DNA of 10,893 nucleotides. It comes from an uncultured Rhodocyclaceae bacterium. GTDB taxonomy: Bacteria > Pseudomonadota > Gammaproteobacteria > Burkholderiales > Rhodocyclaceae. The notes beneath the pieces are model-generated. The model was given only the letters and a program-made list of their open reading frames with translations, did no database searches and was not told the DNA's origin. How positions within the stretch are numbered: the stretch's first letter is position 1; every line of letters begins with the position of its first letter. The DNA lies in contig CAIYZZ010000234.1 in assembly GCA_903930805.1 (NCBI GenBank), forward strand, positions 1 through 10,893, given 5' to 3'. Of this stretch, positions 1-6,874 are shown piece by piece. The translations under genes were made by a program, and so were the position numbers.

Positions 1-617
1 CGCTCGACGCCTTTGTGCTGGTAGCCAAGACGCTGCTCAAGCCGAAGCACCTTTTCGCCAATGACCGAAAATCGAAAGTGGCCGGGTTCGATGATGCCGG
101 CGTGAATCGGGCCAACGGGAATCTCGTGCGCCCCCTCGCCACCGACCTGGACGAAGTCGTAGTCGCTCGGCGCATTAGGGAAAACTTCGGCCTGATTGGC
201 GACTGCAGCCGCATCGTGGCGCAGCGGAAACCAGTCTGCCGGCCAGGCGCCATGGCGCAGCCAGGGGCGCCTGTCGCTGCCGCCGTGTTGAATGCCGACC
301 ATGTCGTAGGTGGCACGCTGCATGCGGTTGGCGGCAGGAAAACGGGCGGCAAGATCAGGGTAGAGCGGAGCGTCCGCAGGCAGGTCAAGACATACCCTAG
401 CGTGGCCCTCATTGATGCCGAATACACAGTGCAGACGGAAGCCGCCGCCCTGCTGGCGTTCGTCGCTGCCCCAAAGCGCAGCCAGCCGGCCACCGGCCAG
501 GTGTGCAGCAGCAGCAAAGTCTTCGAGTTCCTCGGCGACGGCAGCATGCCCCTGCCACACCGGCGCGCCGACACCGGGCTGGAGCGTAAAGTCGATGACT
601 TCATCGCACAGGAACAT
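1..617 (-). CDS. hyfG: Hydrogenase-4/FHL-type large subunit HyfG, N-terminal part (runs off the left edge)
   Basis: This is the N-terminal ~205 residues of a HyfG/HycE-type protein, which fuses a NuoC-like domain to the NuoD-like catalytic large subunit of group 4 [NiFe] hydrogenases on the cytoplasmic side. Residues 1 to ~165 resemble the NuoC part, including a WPADWFPLR segment typical of the end of that domain. The large-subunit fold then begins with GPIHAGIIEPGHFRF and LGYQHKGVE, which is diagnostic for HyfG/HycE/NuoD. The reading frame is open to the edge, so the first Ni-ligand CxxC motif, expected just beyond, cannot be seen. Two in-frame ATGs exist (621-623 and 615-617). The only Shine-Dalgarno, CGGAGG, abuts the first but sits 7 nt from the second, so I start at 617. 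The gene is downstream of hyfF on the same strand but separated by ~90 nt holding a repeat hairpin. It could belong to a cofactor-less HyfG-like subgroup. Confidence 0.9.
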   Translation of the reverse strand, partial: MFLCDEVIDFTLQPGVGAPVWQGHAAVAEELEDFAAAAHLAGGRLAALWGSDERQQGGGFRLHCVFGINEGHARVCLDLPADAPLYPDLAARFPAANRMQRATYDMVGIQHGGSDRRPWLRHGAWPADWFPLRHDAAAVANQAEVFPNAPSDYDFVQVGGEGAHEIPVGPIHAGIIEPGHFRFSVIGEKVLRLEQRLGYQHKGVE

Positions 618-632
618 GGTCATGCCTCCGTA

Positions 633-702
633 GGGCCGCCCCAAGGAGGCATGCGCCCCCCCGTGGGGGGCAGCGAGCCGGGTTTGCGAGCGTGGGGGGC
701 CA
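633..702. repeat. GC-rich hairpin-forming dispersed intergenic repeat
   Basis: The spacer between hyfF and hyfG holds a segment with a 7-bp C-run/G-run stem (655-661 pairing with 665-671, 3-nt loop). Flanking arms also partly pair: GGCCGCCCC at 634-642 with GGGGGGCC near 695-702. On the minus strand it reads as CCCCCCACG-type and CCTCCTTGGGGCGGCCC blocks. From memory these are a very common intergenic repeat in Betaproteobacteria. The copy lies just upstream of the hyfG ribosome binding site, so it would form a strong structure in the polycistronic mRNA. Membership of the dispersed family is recalled, not computed. Confidence 0.7.
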
Positions 703-708
703 TTGTCG

Positions 709-2166
709 TCAGCCCAACATGCGCGCGGCTTCGTGGAACCAGCGCGTGAGATATGGCGGTATGTAGAGGCCGAGCATCAGCACGATGCCCAGATGCAAAA
801 ACACCGGGGTGATGGCAGGCGCATGCGGCAAATGTTTTGCTTCGGTTTCGCCGAACACCATCGGTTGCACTTTGCCGAAAATGGCGGCGAAGGCCACCCC
901 GAGGGCCAACAGCAACACGGGGGTCGCCCACGGGTGATGCTTCATGGCGTGGGTAAGAATCATGAACTCACTGGCGAAGACACCGAAGGGCGGCATGCCG
1001 AGGATGGCCAGCGTGCCAAGCATCAGCCCCCAGCCGATGAGCGGATTGATGCGGATGAGGCCGCGGATATCTTCCATCATCTGCGTGCCGGTTTTCTGCG
1101 TGGCGTGGCCGACGGCGAAGAAAATGGCCGACTTGGTCAGCGAGTGCATGGTCATGTGCAAGAGCCCGGCAAAATTTGCCACCGCACCACCCATGCCGAA
1201 GGCGAAGGTGATCAGCCCCATGTGCTCGATGGACGAGTAGGCGAACATGCGCTTGACGTCCTTTTGCCGCGACAGGAAGAAGGCCGCGACCAGCAGGGTG
1301 AACAGGCCGAAGCCCATCATCAGGTTGCCGGCGAAGTCGCTGTGGATGGCGCCATCGGCCAGTACCTTGCAGCGCAGGATGGCGTAAAGCGCGACGTTGA
1401 GCAGCAACCCGGAGAGCACCGCCGAGACGGGCGTCGGACCTTCGGCGTGAGCGTCCGGCAGCCAGTTGTGCAAGGGCGCCAGACCCACCTTGGTGCCATA
1501 ACCCACCAGCAGAAAGATAAAGGACAGCGCCATGATGTTCGGTTCGAGTTGGCCCTTGACGTCGACCAGATGCGTCCACAGCAGCGCATTGCCGGTCTCA
1601 CCCAGCACGCGCTCGGCGGCGAAGTAGAGCAGGATGGTGCCGAACAGCGCCTGGGCAATACCGACGCCGCAGAGGATGAAGTATTTCCATGCGGCTTCGA
1701 GGCTGGCCGGCGTGCGGTAGAGCGAGACCAGCAACACGGTGGTGAGCGTCGCCGCCTCCATCGCCACCCAGAGGATGCCGAGATTGTTGGTGGTCAAAGC
1801 CATCAGCATGGTGAACATGAAGAGCTGGTACATGCTCTTGTAGAGCCGCAGGCGCGGCTTGGTGAGGCGACCATGCGCGGCCTCGTTCGCCATGTAGGGG
1901 CCGGAAAAGATGCTGGTGGTGAGGCCGACGAAAGCGGTCAGCGCGACGAAGAAGACGTTGAGCGAATCGATGAAGAACTGTTCGCCGAAGGCGAAGCGCG
2001 GGCCGTTGGCGACAATCTCGGTCGTCAGCAGCGCGGCGGCGAGGAAGGTGCCACCGCTGGCGATGATGTTGAGGTTGGGCGCCCAGGCGCGCTCACCCAC
2101 CACCGTCAGCAGCGCACCGCTGACGAGGGGAATGGCAAGCATGATGACGAAGAGGTCGAGGCTCAT
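709..2166 (-). CDS. hyfF: Hydrogenase-4 membrane subunit HyfF (antiporter-like, NuoN/L/M family)
   Basis: This 485-aa, highly hydrophobic protein belongs to the Mrp/NuoL-M-N proton-translocating family and fits HyfF in position and length. Signature elements are visible: Glu137 in WVAMEAATLTT (the conserved TM5 glutamate), Lys226 in GYGTKVGLAPLHNWLPDAH, the GPTPVSAVLSG block that follows, and the MFAYSSIEHMG motif near 307-317 with Lys345 after it. These charged residues line the proton path in family members. The start lies one base after the hyfE stop (TAG-A-ATG), with no strong Shine-Dalgarno, so translation is probably coupled to hyfE. The gene ends in a spacer carrying a dispersed repeat before hyfG. 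HyfF and HyfB belong to the same superfamily; the choice of HyfF rests on size, the lack of the long HyfB C-terminal tail, and gene order. Confidence 0.92.
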   Translation of the reverse strand: MSLDLFVIMLAIPLVSGALLTVVGERAWAPNLNIIASGGTFLAAALLTTEIVANGPRFAFGEQFFIDSLNVFFVALTAFVGLTTSIFSGPYMANEAAHGRLTKPRLRLYKSMYQLFMFTMLMALTTNNLGILWVAMEAATLTTVLLVSLYRTPASLEAAWKYFILCGVGIAQALFGTILLYFAAERVLGETGNALLWTHLVDVKGQLEPNIMALSFIFLLVGYGTKVGLAPLHNWLPDAHAEGPTPVSAVLSGLLLNVALYAILRCKVLADGAIHSDFAGNLMMGFGLFTLLVAAFFLSRQKDVKRMFAYSSIEHMGLITFAFGMGGAVANFAGLLHMTMHSLTKSAIFFAVGHATQKTGTQMMEDIRGLIRINPLIGWGLMLGTLAILGMPPFGVFASEFMILTHAMKHHPWATPVLLLALGVAFAAIFGKVQPMVFGETEAKHLPHAPAITPVFLHLGIVLMLGLYIPPYLTRWFHEAARMLG

Positions 2167-2167
2167 T

Positions 2168-2836
2168 CTAGTTATCTTTTAGCCGTTCCATGTGATGGAT
2201 GTCGAGGCTGTCGAACTGGTCACGAATCTGGAAGAAGAACACGCCGAGAATGATGACGCCGACCAGCACGTCAAGTGCGATGCCGAGCTCGACGACCATC
2301 GGCATGCCATAGGTGGCGCTGGTGGCGGCGAGGAAGAGGCCGTTTTCCATCGACAGGAAACCCACCACCTGGGTGATGGCCTTCTTGCGCGTGATCATCA
2401 TGAGGAAGGCGAGCATCACCACCGCCAGCGCGATTCCCAAGGTACCGCGCGCGATGGTGCTGGCCAGTTGCGAGATCGGCAGCGCGACGTTGAAGGCAAG
2501 CATGACCAGACCAATGCCGACCAGCATGGTGGTCGGAATGTTGATCAGTGGTTCAACTTCGCCCTTGATGCGCAGTTTGCGCACCAGGCGGTGGAGAATC
2601 CACGGCAGCAGCAGCGTTTTCAACATCAGGGTCAATCCGGCCGAGTAATAGAGATGCGCCTGGCCGGTCGTCACAGCCACCACCAGGGTAGACAGGAATA
2701 GCGTGAAACCTTGCAGGGCGAACAGATTGATGAGTTGAAGAACGCGACGCTGTGCCAGCATGGCGAAGGCCAGCAACAGGATCACTGCCGCAAAGAGATT
2801 GATGAGCTGCGCGGAAAGCGGAATCGCCGTGCTCAT
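2168..2836 (-). CDS. hyfE: Hydrogenase-4 membrane subunit HyfE (NuoK-like)
   Basis: This 222-aa integral membrane protein has about six or seven hydrophobic segments. The C-terminal half resembles NuoK: Glu164 lies in GFLSMENGLFLAATS and Glu183 in VVELGIALDVLVG, matching the buried glutamates of the NuoK/MrpC family that take part in proton transfer. The N-terminal half (VLQLINLFALQGF, then HLYYSAGLTLMLKTLLLP) fits the extension found in HyfE proteins. The start ATG overlaps the hyfC stop as ATGA, and GGAGG lies 7 nt upstream, so the start is well supported. It follows hyfC directly; the second antiporter gene hyfD, found between hyfC and hyfE in E. coli hyf, is missing. Confidence 0.92.
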   Translation of the reverse strand: MSTAIPLSAQLINLFAAVILLLAFAMLAQRRVLQLINLFALQGFTLFLSTLVVAVTTGQAHLYYSAGLTLMLKTLLLPWILHRLVRKLRIKGEVEPLINIPTTMLVGIGLVMLAFNVALPISQLASTIARGTLGIALAVVMLAFLMMITRKKAITQVVGFLSMENGLFLAATSATYGMPMVVELGIALDVLVGVIILGVFFFQIRDQFDSLDIHHMERLKDN

Positions 2837-3789
2837 GCCCTAACCTCCAGCAGCAACCTGACCAGCAACCCGAGCACTGCCAGCAGGAAGGCGGTGCCGA
2901 GAAATTCCGGGGCGCGGAAAATACGCATCTTGGCGCTGACCGTTTCGATCATGGCGAGCAAGAAACCGCCAATGGTGAGCTTGAGCACCAGCAGCGGCAG
3001 CGCCAATACCAGGCCCAGAAATCGGTCAGCCTCGGCGATGCCCCAAGGGAAGAACAGTGCAATCCCGAGACAGGAATACGCGTACAGCTTGAGCGCTGCC
3101 GCCCACTCGATGAGCGCCAGATAGCGGCCCGAATACTCGAGGATCATCGCCTCGTGGATCATCGTCAGCTCAAGGTGAGTCGCCGGGTTATCCACCGGCA
3201 CGCGCGCATTCTCGGCGAGCGAAACGAAGGTGAACGCGATGCCGGCAAAGGCAAGGCTCGGGTAGATGATGAACTCGCGATGCGCCAGCGTCTCGACGAT
3301 AGTCGCCACGGAAGTGGACTGGGCGATCATGGCGACGGTGAAGATCACCATCAAGAGCGCCGGTTCGGCGAGAAAGCCGATCAACATTTCGCGCCGCCCG
3401 CCGAGGCTGCCGAATGAGGTACCGATATCCATCGCTGCCAGTGAGATGAAGATACGCGCCAGACCGAAGACACCGACCAGCGCAAGCGCATCGGCGGCCG
3501 GCGCCAACGGCAGATCGGTTGACAGGCTGGGGATGATGGCGCAGGCCAGCACCATGCAACCGAAGACGACAAAAGGCGCCGTGCGGAACAGCGAGGAAGC
3601 GCCATGGGCCAGCACGACATCCTTGTGAAAGAGTTTGTGCAGCATGTAATAGGGCAGCAGTAGCGGCGGAGCTGAACGGCTCTGGAACCAGGCACGACAC
3701 ATCCCCACCCAGCCGGCCAGCAGCGGCGCGAGCACCAGCGCCAGGGCGATGGCGAATACCTGGCCAATCAAGCCGGCAATACTGATCAT
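2833..3789 (-). CDS. hyfC: Hydrogenase-4 membrane subunit HyfC (NuoH-like)
   Basis: This 318-aa membrane protein is homologous to NuoH/HycD, the subunit that anchors the soluble hydrogenase arm to the membrane arm. The best marks are LAENARVPVDNPATHLELT (191-209) followed by IHEAMILEYSGRYLAL (211-226), the cytoplasmic acidic loop of NuoH-like proteins, and DIGTSFGSLGGRREM (121-135). The long open frame extends further upstream, but the start chosen (MISIAGLIGQ) overlaps the hyfB stop as ATGA and gives the normal family length. The upstream extension would be read inside hyfB in another frame. It lies between hyfB and hyfE, as expected for a co-transcribed complex. Confidence 0.93.
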   Translation of the reverse strand: MISIAGLIGQVFAIALALVLAPLLAGWVGMCRAWFQSRSAPPLLLPYYMLHKLFHKDVVLAHGASSLFRTAPFVVFGCMVLACAIIPSLSTDLPLAPAADALALVGVFGLARIFISLAAMDIGTSFGSLGGRREMLIGFLAEPALLMVIFTVAMIAQSTSVATIVETLAHREFIIYPSLAFAGIAFTFVSLAENARVPVDNPATHLELTMIHEAMILEYSGRYLALIEWAAALKLYAYSCLGIALFFPWGIAEADRFLGLVLALPLLVLKLTIGGFLLAMIETVSAKMRIFRAPEFLGTAFLLAVLGLLVRLLLEVRA

Positions 3790-5795
3790 GGTCGCGCCAC
3801 CATCAGCAGCACAATGAGGGTGATGAAGCTGTACATCAGATAGACGGCGATGCGCCCACCCTGCAGGTTGGTGATGAGCGTGGAGAGCCGGGCAGCGAGA
3901 CGCACGACAGGCAGGTAGAGCCAGTGCCAGAAGTGATCCTCGACCTTGACACTGTAATAGGGTTCGCGGTCGCGCGCCGTCGGGAAATGTCGTTCCATGC
4001 GGAACATCGGCTCGAAGATGCGGCGGATCGGCTGGCTGAAGCCCTCGGCCGTATCCTGCGCGCGCGGTCCCTGGAAGTAGTAGCCACAATCCCAGGCCGG
4101 CGAACGACGCACCCGGCCATGATAGAGATGTCGCACCAGCCAGCGGCCGAGCAGCACGGCGATGGCGATGGTGACGAGAAAGATGATGGGTTCGTAGCTG
4201 GCGCGCTCGGGCGAGATCGGCGCCAGCATCCACCAGCCATTGTTATCCAGCCGCTCGGCCAGACCCTTGCCAAGCAATTGGCGCGTGGCGACATCGATAC
4301 GCAGGATCACCGTGGCGGGGAAAACACCCAGCAGCAAGGTGATGAGCGCCAGCCAAACCAGCCCGACTTTCTCCCAGGGGCCAGCATCGTGCGCGTCCTT
4401 GAGGGCCGGCTCGCGCATCTGACCGAGAAAGATGATGCCGTAGAACTTGACCATGGCGAGGCCGGCCAAGGCCGCCACCAGCGCCACGACAGCGGCGGCC
4501 ACCGGCACCACCATGTTGAGCCAGGAATGCGGCAGACCCGGCGAGAAGAGGAAGCTCTGCAGCAGCAGCCACTCTGAAACGAAGCCAGAGAGCGGCGGCA
4601 GGCCGGCGCTGGCGATGACACCGACGAGTGCCAGCCAGGCCACCCAGGGCATGCGGTGGATCAGCCCGCCCAGCTTGCCGAGACTGCGTTCCTTGGTGGC
4701 ATGCAACACCGAACCCGTGCACAGGAACAGCAGGCTTTTGAAACCGGCATGGGCAAGACAGTGATAGAAAACCGCCGTCAAGGCGAGCGCAGCCAGCGCC
4801 TCCATACGGTAGCTGTGGAAGATCAGCGTCAGGCCGATACCGACAGCAATCAGGCCGATGTTCTCGATGGACGAATAGGCCAGCAGGCGTTTCATGTCGG
4901 ACTGCACCGTAGCGTAGAGCACGCCAAACAACGCAGTCGCGAGCCCCACCGCCAGCGCCACCACGCCCCACCACCACAATGGTGTCCCAACCAGATCCAG
5001 GCTGACACGCAACAGTCCGTAGATAGCCGTTTTCAGCATCACGCCACTCATCAAGGCCGAGACCGGCGAGGGTGCCGCCGGGTGCGCTTCAGGCAGCCAC
5101 ACGTGCACCGGCAGCAGGCCGGCCTTGGCACCGAAGCCGAACAACGCCAGCAGGTAAGCCACAGAAGCCCAGAACGGCGACAACTGCTGGGCGCGCATGC
5201 CGGCAAACGTGTAATCACCGCTGTTCGCGGTCATCACACCGAAAGACAACAAGATCGCAATGGCACCAACGTGAGCGATCAGAAGATAGAGAAAGCCGGC
5301 ACGGCGGATTTCCTCGTGGCGATGCTCGGTAGTCACCAGGAAGAAAGACGACAGCGCCATAGTCTCCCACGCCACCATAAAAGCGTAAGCGTCGTCGGCC
5401 AATAGCACCATGAGCATGCTGGCGAGAAAGATGTGGTATTCGAGGCAGAGCAGGCCGGGTGCGGTGCCCTCACCTTTACGAAAGTAACCGGCGGCAAAAA
5501 TCGAGATTCCCACCGCGACGAAGCCCAGCAGCATGATGAAAATCGCGCTGAGGTTGTCGAGCCGCAGGTGGAATGGCAGGTCGGGCAGACCGATGGCCAG
5601 CACGTTGGTCTGTGGTTGCGCCCCCAGCGAAGCCAGCGCAACGAAGCCAACGGCCAGGCCAACCATGGCACCGAGAGGAAACAGCGTCTTGCTGATGAAA
5701 CGGGTGTTACGAGGTGCCACCAGCCCGACCAACCCGATCACCATCCAGGCACAGACGGCAAGCAGCAGGGTATCGATGGCAAGGAGGTGGGGCAT
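3786..5795 (-). CDS. hyfB: Hydrogenase-4 membrane subunit HyfB (large antiporter-like, NuoL family)
   Basis: This 669-aa, multi-spanning membrane protein is close to the length of known HyfB/HycC proteins. It is a proton-channel subunit of the NuoL/Mrp antiporter family. Seen features are Glu144 in VAWETMALSSFF, Lys224 in FGAKAGLLPVHVWLPEAH, the APSPVSALMSG block, LLAYSSIENIG (304-314) and HCLAHAGFKSLLF (345-357). The C-terminal tail holds the WDCGYYFQGP, GFSQPIRRIFEP and KVEDHFWHWLY segments typical of HyfB/HycC, which separate it from HyfD and HyfF. It is the first visible gene of the minus-strand unit; no hyfA ferredoxin-like gene precedes it, as the next gene upstream is divergent. No clear Shine-Dalgarno precedes the ATG at 5795, so the exact start is less certain than the gene. 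Confidence 0.93.
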   Translation of the reverse strand: MPHLLAIDTLLLAVCAWMVIGLVGLVAPRNTRFISKTLFPLGAMVGLAVGFVALASLGAQPQTNVLAIGLPDLPFHLRLDNLSAIFIMLLGFVAVGISIFAAGYFRKGEGTAPGLLCLEYHIFLASMLMVLLADDAYAFMVAWETMALSSFFLVTTEHRHEEIRRAGFLYLLIAHVGAIAILLSFGVMTANSGDYTFAGMRAQQLSPFWASVAYLLALFGFGAKAGLLPVHVWLPEAHPAAPSPVSALMSGVMLKTAIYGLLRVSLDLVGTPLWWWGVVALAVGLATALFGVLYATVQSDMKRLLAYSSIENIGLIAVGIGLTLIFHSYRMEALAALALTAVFYHCLAHAGFKSLLFLCTGSVLHATKERSLGKLGGLIHRMPWVAWLALVGVIASAGLPPLSGFVSEWLLLQSFLFSPGLPHSWLNMVVPVAAAVVALVAALAGLAMVKFYGIIFLGQMREPALKDAHDAGPWEKVGLVWLALITLLLGVFPATVILRIDVATRQLLGKGLAERLDNNGWWMLAPISPERASYEPIIFLVTIAIAVLLGRWLVRHLYHGRVRRSPAWDCGYYFQGPRAQDTAEGFSQPIRRIFEPMFRMERHFPTARDREPYYSVKVEDHFWHWLYLPVVRLAARLSTLITNLQGGRIAVYLMYSFITLIVLLMVARP

Positions 5796-5830
5796 GGTTC
5801 GCGACGGAGTGGGTGTTCGATTCTACCAGC

Positions 5831-5843
5831 GGCAATTATTGCC
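5831..5843. promoter_or_regulatory. Palindrome GGCAATTATTGCC in the hyfB upstream region
   Basis: A perfect 6+1+6 inverted repeat lies 36-48 nt upstream of the hyfB start, where a regulator or the hyf promoter could sit. A TAGAAT hexamer on the minus strand (about 5820-5825) could be a -10 element, but no convincing -35 accompanies it. The lack of a following T-run argues against a terminator. An operator role is inference only. Confidence 0.35.
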
Positions 5844-5866
5844 TGACGGCACATTCGGCTAACCCG

Positions 5867-5887
5867 GGCAGACCCTGGCAGACCCTG
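5867..5887. repeat. Tandem 10-bp repeat between hyfB and the divergent gene
   Basis: GGCAGACCCTG occurs at 5867-5877 and again at 5877-5887, giving a period of 10 bp, close to one helical turn. It lies 33-52 nt upstream of the -24 element of the sigma-54-like promoter and ~75-90 nt upstream of hyfB. It could hold activator half-sites or be a chance short duplication. Confidence 0.4.
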
Positions 5888-5918
5888 AACCTGTTGATAT
5901 GCGGTGCGTTTCCTGGGC

Positions 5919-5934
5919 TGGCACGCACTGTGCT
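5919..5934 (+). promoter_or_regulatory. Sigma-54 (RpoN)-type -24/-12 promoter
   Basis: TGGCACGCACTGTGCT matches the RpoN consensus TGGCACG-N4-TTGCW at all 7 bases of the -24 box and 4 of 5 of the -12 box, with the required GG-N10-GC spacing (GG 5920-5921, GC 5932-5933). Transcription would begin near 5945 and run right into the gene at 5973, giving a short leader of about 28 nt. Such promoters need an enhancer-binding activator. The upstream palindrome and tandem repeat are candidate activator sites, but this is inference. Confidence 0.65.
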
Positions 5935-5972
5935 GAGTCTCGATCCAATATCGATACAAACACCCCCACACC

Positions 5973-6449
5973 ATGCCAATTTCACCCGCCGCAAGCCTGC
6001 CAGCTCAAGCTTTTCTACCGCTTCAGGCCGCAGTCAGCGATGGCCAGACAAATTTAGCCCCCCAGACTGCTGGCAGAAATTCGCCAGCCGCCAACGCTAC
6101 GAATGCCGCACCGGGCGAATCAAGGGATACAACCGATGGCGTGCAGGTCACCCTCAAGGCCGGGCAGTTTGCACAGAGAAATGATCCTGTGTCAGCCCCG
6201 GCCTATGCCGAGATTTGGAAGGATGGCATTAAGGTCGCAGTGATCGATACGCACGGAGGCGTCAAGTCGGTCAATGGCCTTGTGCCGTCGGCGCAAGGTA
6301 TCCCCGGGAATGGCGGTGCATTACTGGCAGCACGGCGTGTTGCCGAGATTGCACAGTCAGTCGGCGGTGAAGTTCGTGTCGGTGGTCAAGTCATGGATAA
6401 CCAGACACTTGGCATACGCACAAAACTGGCGATGGCCTACAACATCTGA
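5973..6449 (+). CDS. Unrecognised 158-aa protein behind a sigma-54-like promoter
   Basis: I do not recognise a named family. Residues 1 to ~70 are low in complexity and rich in Ala, Pro, Asn and Gln, without a signal peptide or membrane segment. The C-terminal ~80 residues look folded and conserved in style: YAEIWKDGIKVAVIDTHGG, then a Gly-rich stretch, LLAARRVAEIAQSVGGEVRV, and a KLAMAYNI end. No Shine-Dalgarno is visible ahead of the ATG at 5973, but the start lies ~28 nt from the predicted sigma-54 start site and no other start fits better. The gene is divergent from hyfB and convergent with the DsrE-family gene. The N-terminal style and RpoN control are compatible with a flagellar or surface-related accessory protein or a hydrogenase-regulon protein, but neither is shown. 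Confidence 0.75.
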   Translation: MPISPAASLPAQAFLPLQAAVSDGQTNLAPQTAGRNSPAANATNAAPGESRDTTDGVQVTLKAGQFAQRNDPVSAPAYAEIWKDGIKVAVIDTHGGVKSVNGLVPSAQGIPGNGGALLAARRVAEIAQSVGGEVRVGGQVMDNQTLGIRTKLAMAYNI

Positions 6450-6487
6450 TAGCTGAATCTTGCTGCGGTGCGTGCCGTTTCAATCGA

Positions 6488-6874
6488 CTAGAAAACCAGC
6501 GTCGCCCAATCCGGATCCAGTGAGCGCAGCACATAGTCGGTGGCACTCGCCGTCGCCGCATATTCGGGAATATAGGTTTCGCCTTCACGGGTATTCGCCT
6601 GCAACGCCATGGCGCAACCGATGAAGCGCACGCCGAGGTTGGCCGCCTCGCGCATGAAAAGATAAATCGACTTCTCACTGCCGGGTGCGGCAAATAATTG
6701 CGCTGCCTCCCCCGTCACAAGCAAACGCGTAGCGCAACCACTGAAATGGATTTCTACCTCGCAGTCAAGCGCAGCAGCAGCCGTGGCATAGATAAAAGGT
6801 GTCGCGCACAACTCCGGTCGATCCGGTGTCGCGGCCCAAAGCAGGAGGGCGAGTTTGCTGCGGTGCTGGCTCAC
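6488..6874 (-). CDS. DsrE-family protein
   Basis: This 128-aa soluble protein has the DsrE/DsrF-like fold pattern: a hydrophobic first strand (KLALLLWAAT), a helix of small residues, the strand EVEIHFSG, then EKSIYLFMREAANLGVRFIGCAMAL, ending in LDPDWATLVF. Cysteines are at 23, 38, 47 and 87. Cys87 falls where DsrE-family proteins often carry their sulfur-binding cysteine, so a sulfur-carrier or transferase role is possible but not proven. It starts with GTG, overlapping the stop of the upstream GcvH-like gene by 4 nt (GTGTGA region, 6871-6874), so the two are translated together. It faces the 158-aa gene tail to tail with 38 nt between them. Confidence 0.85.
   Translation of the reverse strand: MSQHRSKLALLLWAATPDRPELCATPFIYATAAAALDCEVEIHFSGCATRLLVTGEAAQLFAAPGSEKSIYLFMREAANLGVRFIGCAMALQANTREGETYIPEYAATASATDYVLRSLDPDWATLVF

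Noticed and set aside
15..749. A 244-codon plus-strand open frame at the left edge
   Set aside because: The opposite strand encodes an unmistakable HyfG N-terminus; the plus-strand product has no family character.
703..2253. A 516-codon open frame on the plus strand opposite hyfF
   Set aside because: Its product is rich in His, Gln, Glu, Gly and Arg with no recognisable domain, and it is exactly antisense to the well-supported hyfF gene. Long antisense frames are common in GC-rich codon usage.
3924..5405. Plus-strand open frames of 217 and 249 codons opposite hyfB
   Set aside because: Antisense shadows of hyfB, low in complexity and rich in Gln, His and Arg.
5796..5972. A sigma-54 promoter on the minus strand for hyfB
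   Set aside because: The only GG-N10-GC spacing found (around AGGTTCAGGGTCTGCC) matches the rest of the consensus poorly.
5714..6184. A 156-codon plus-strand frame across the hyfB start and the intergenic region
   Set aside because: It overlaps hyfB antisense and the 158-aa gene in another frame, has a composition unlike a protein, and leaves the sigma-54 element inside coding sequence.
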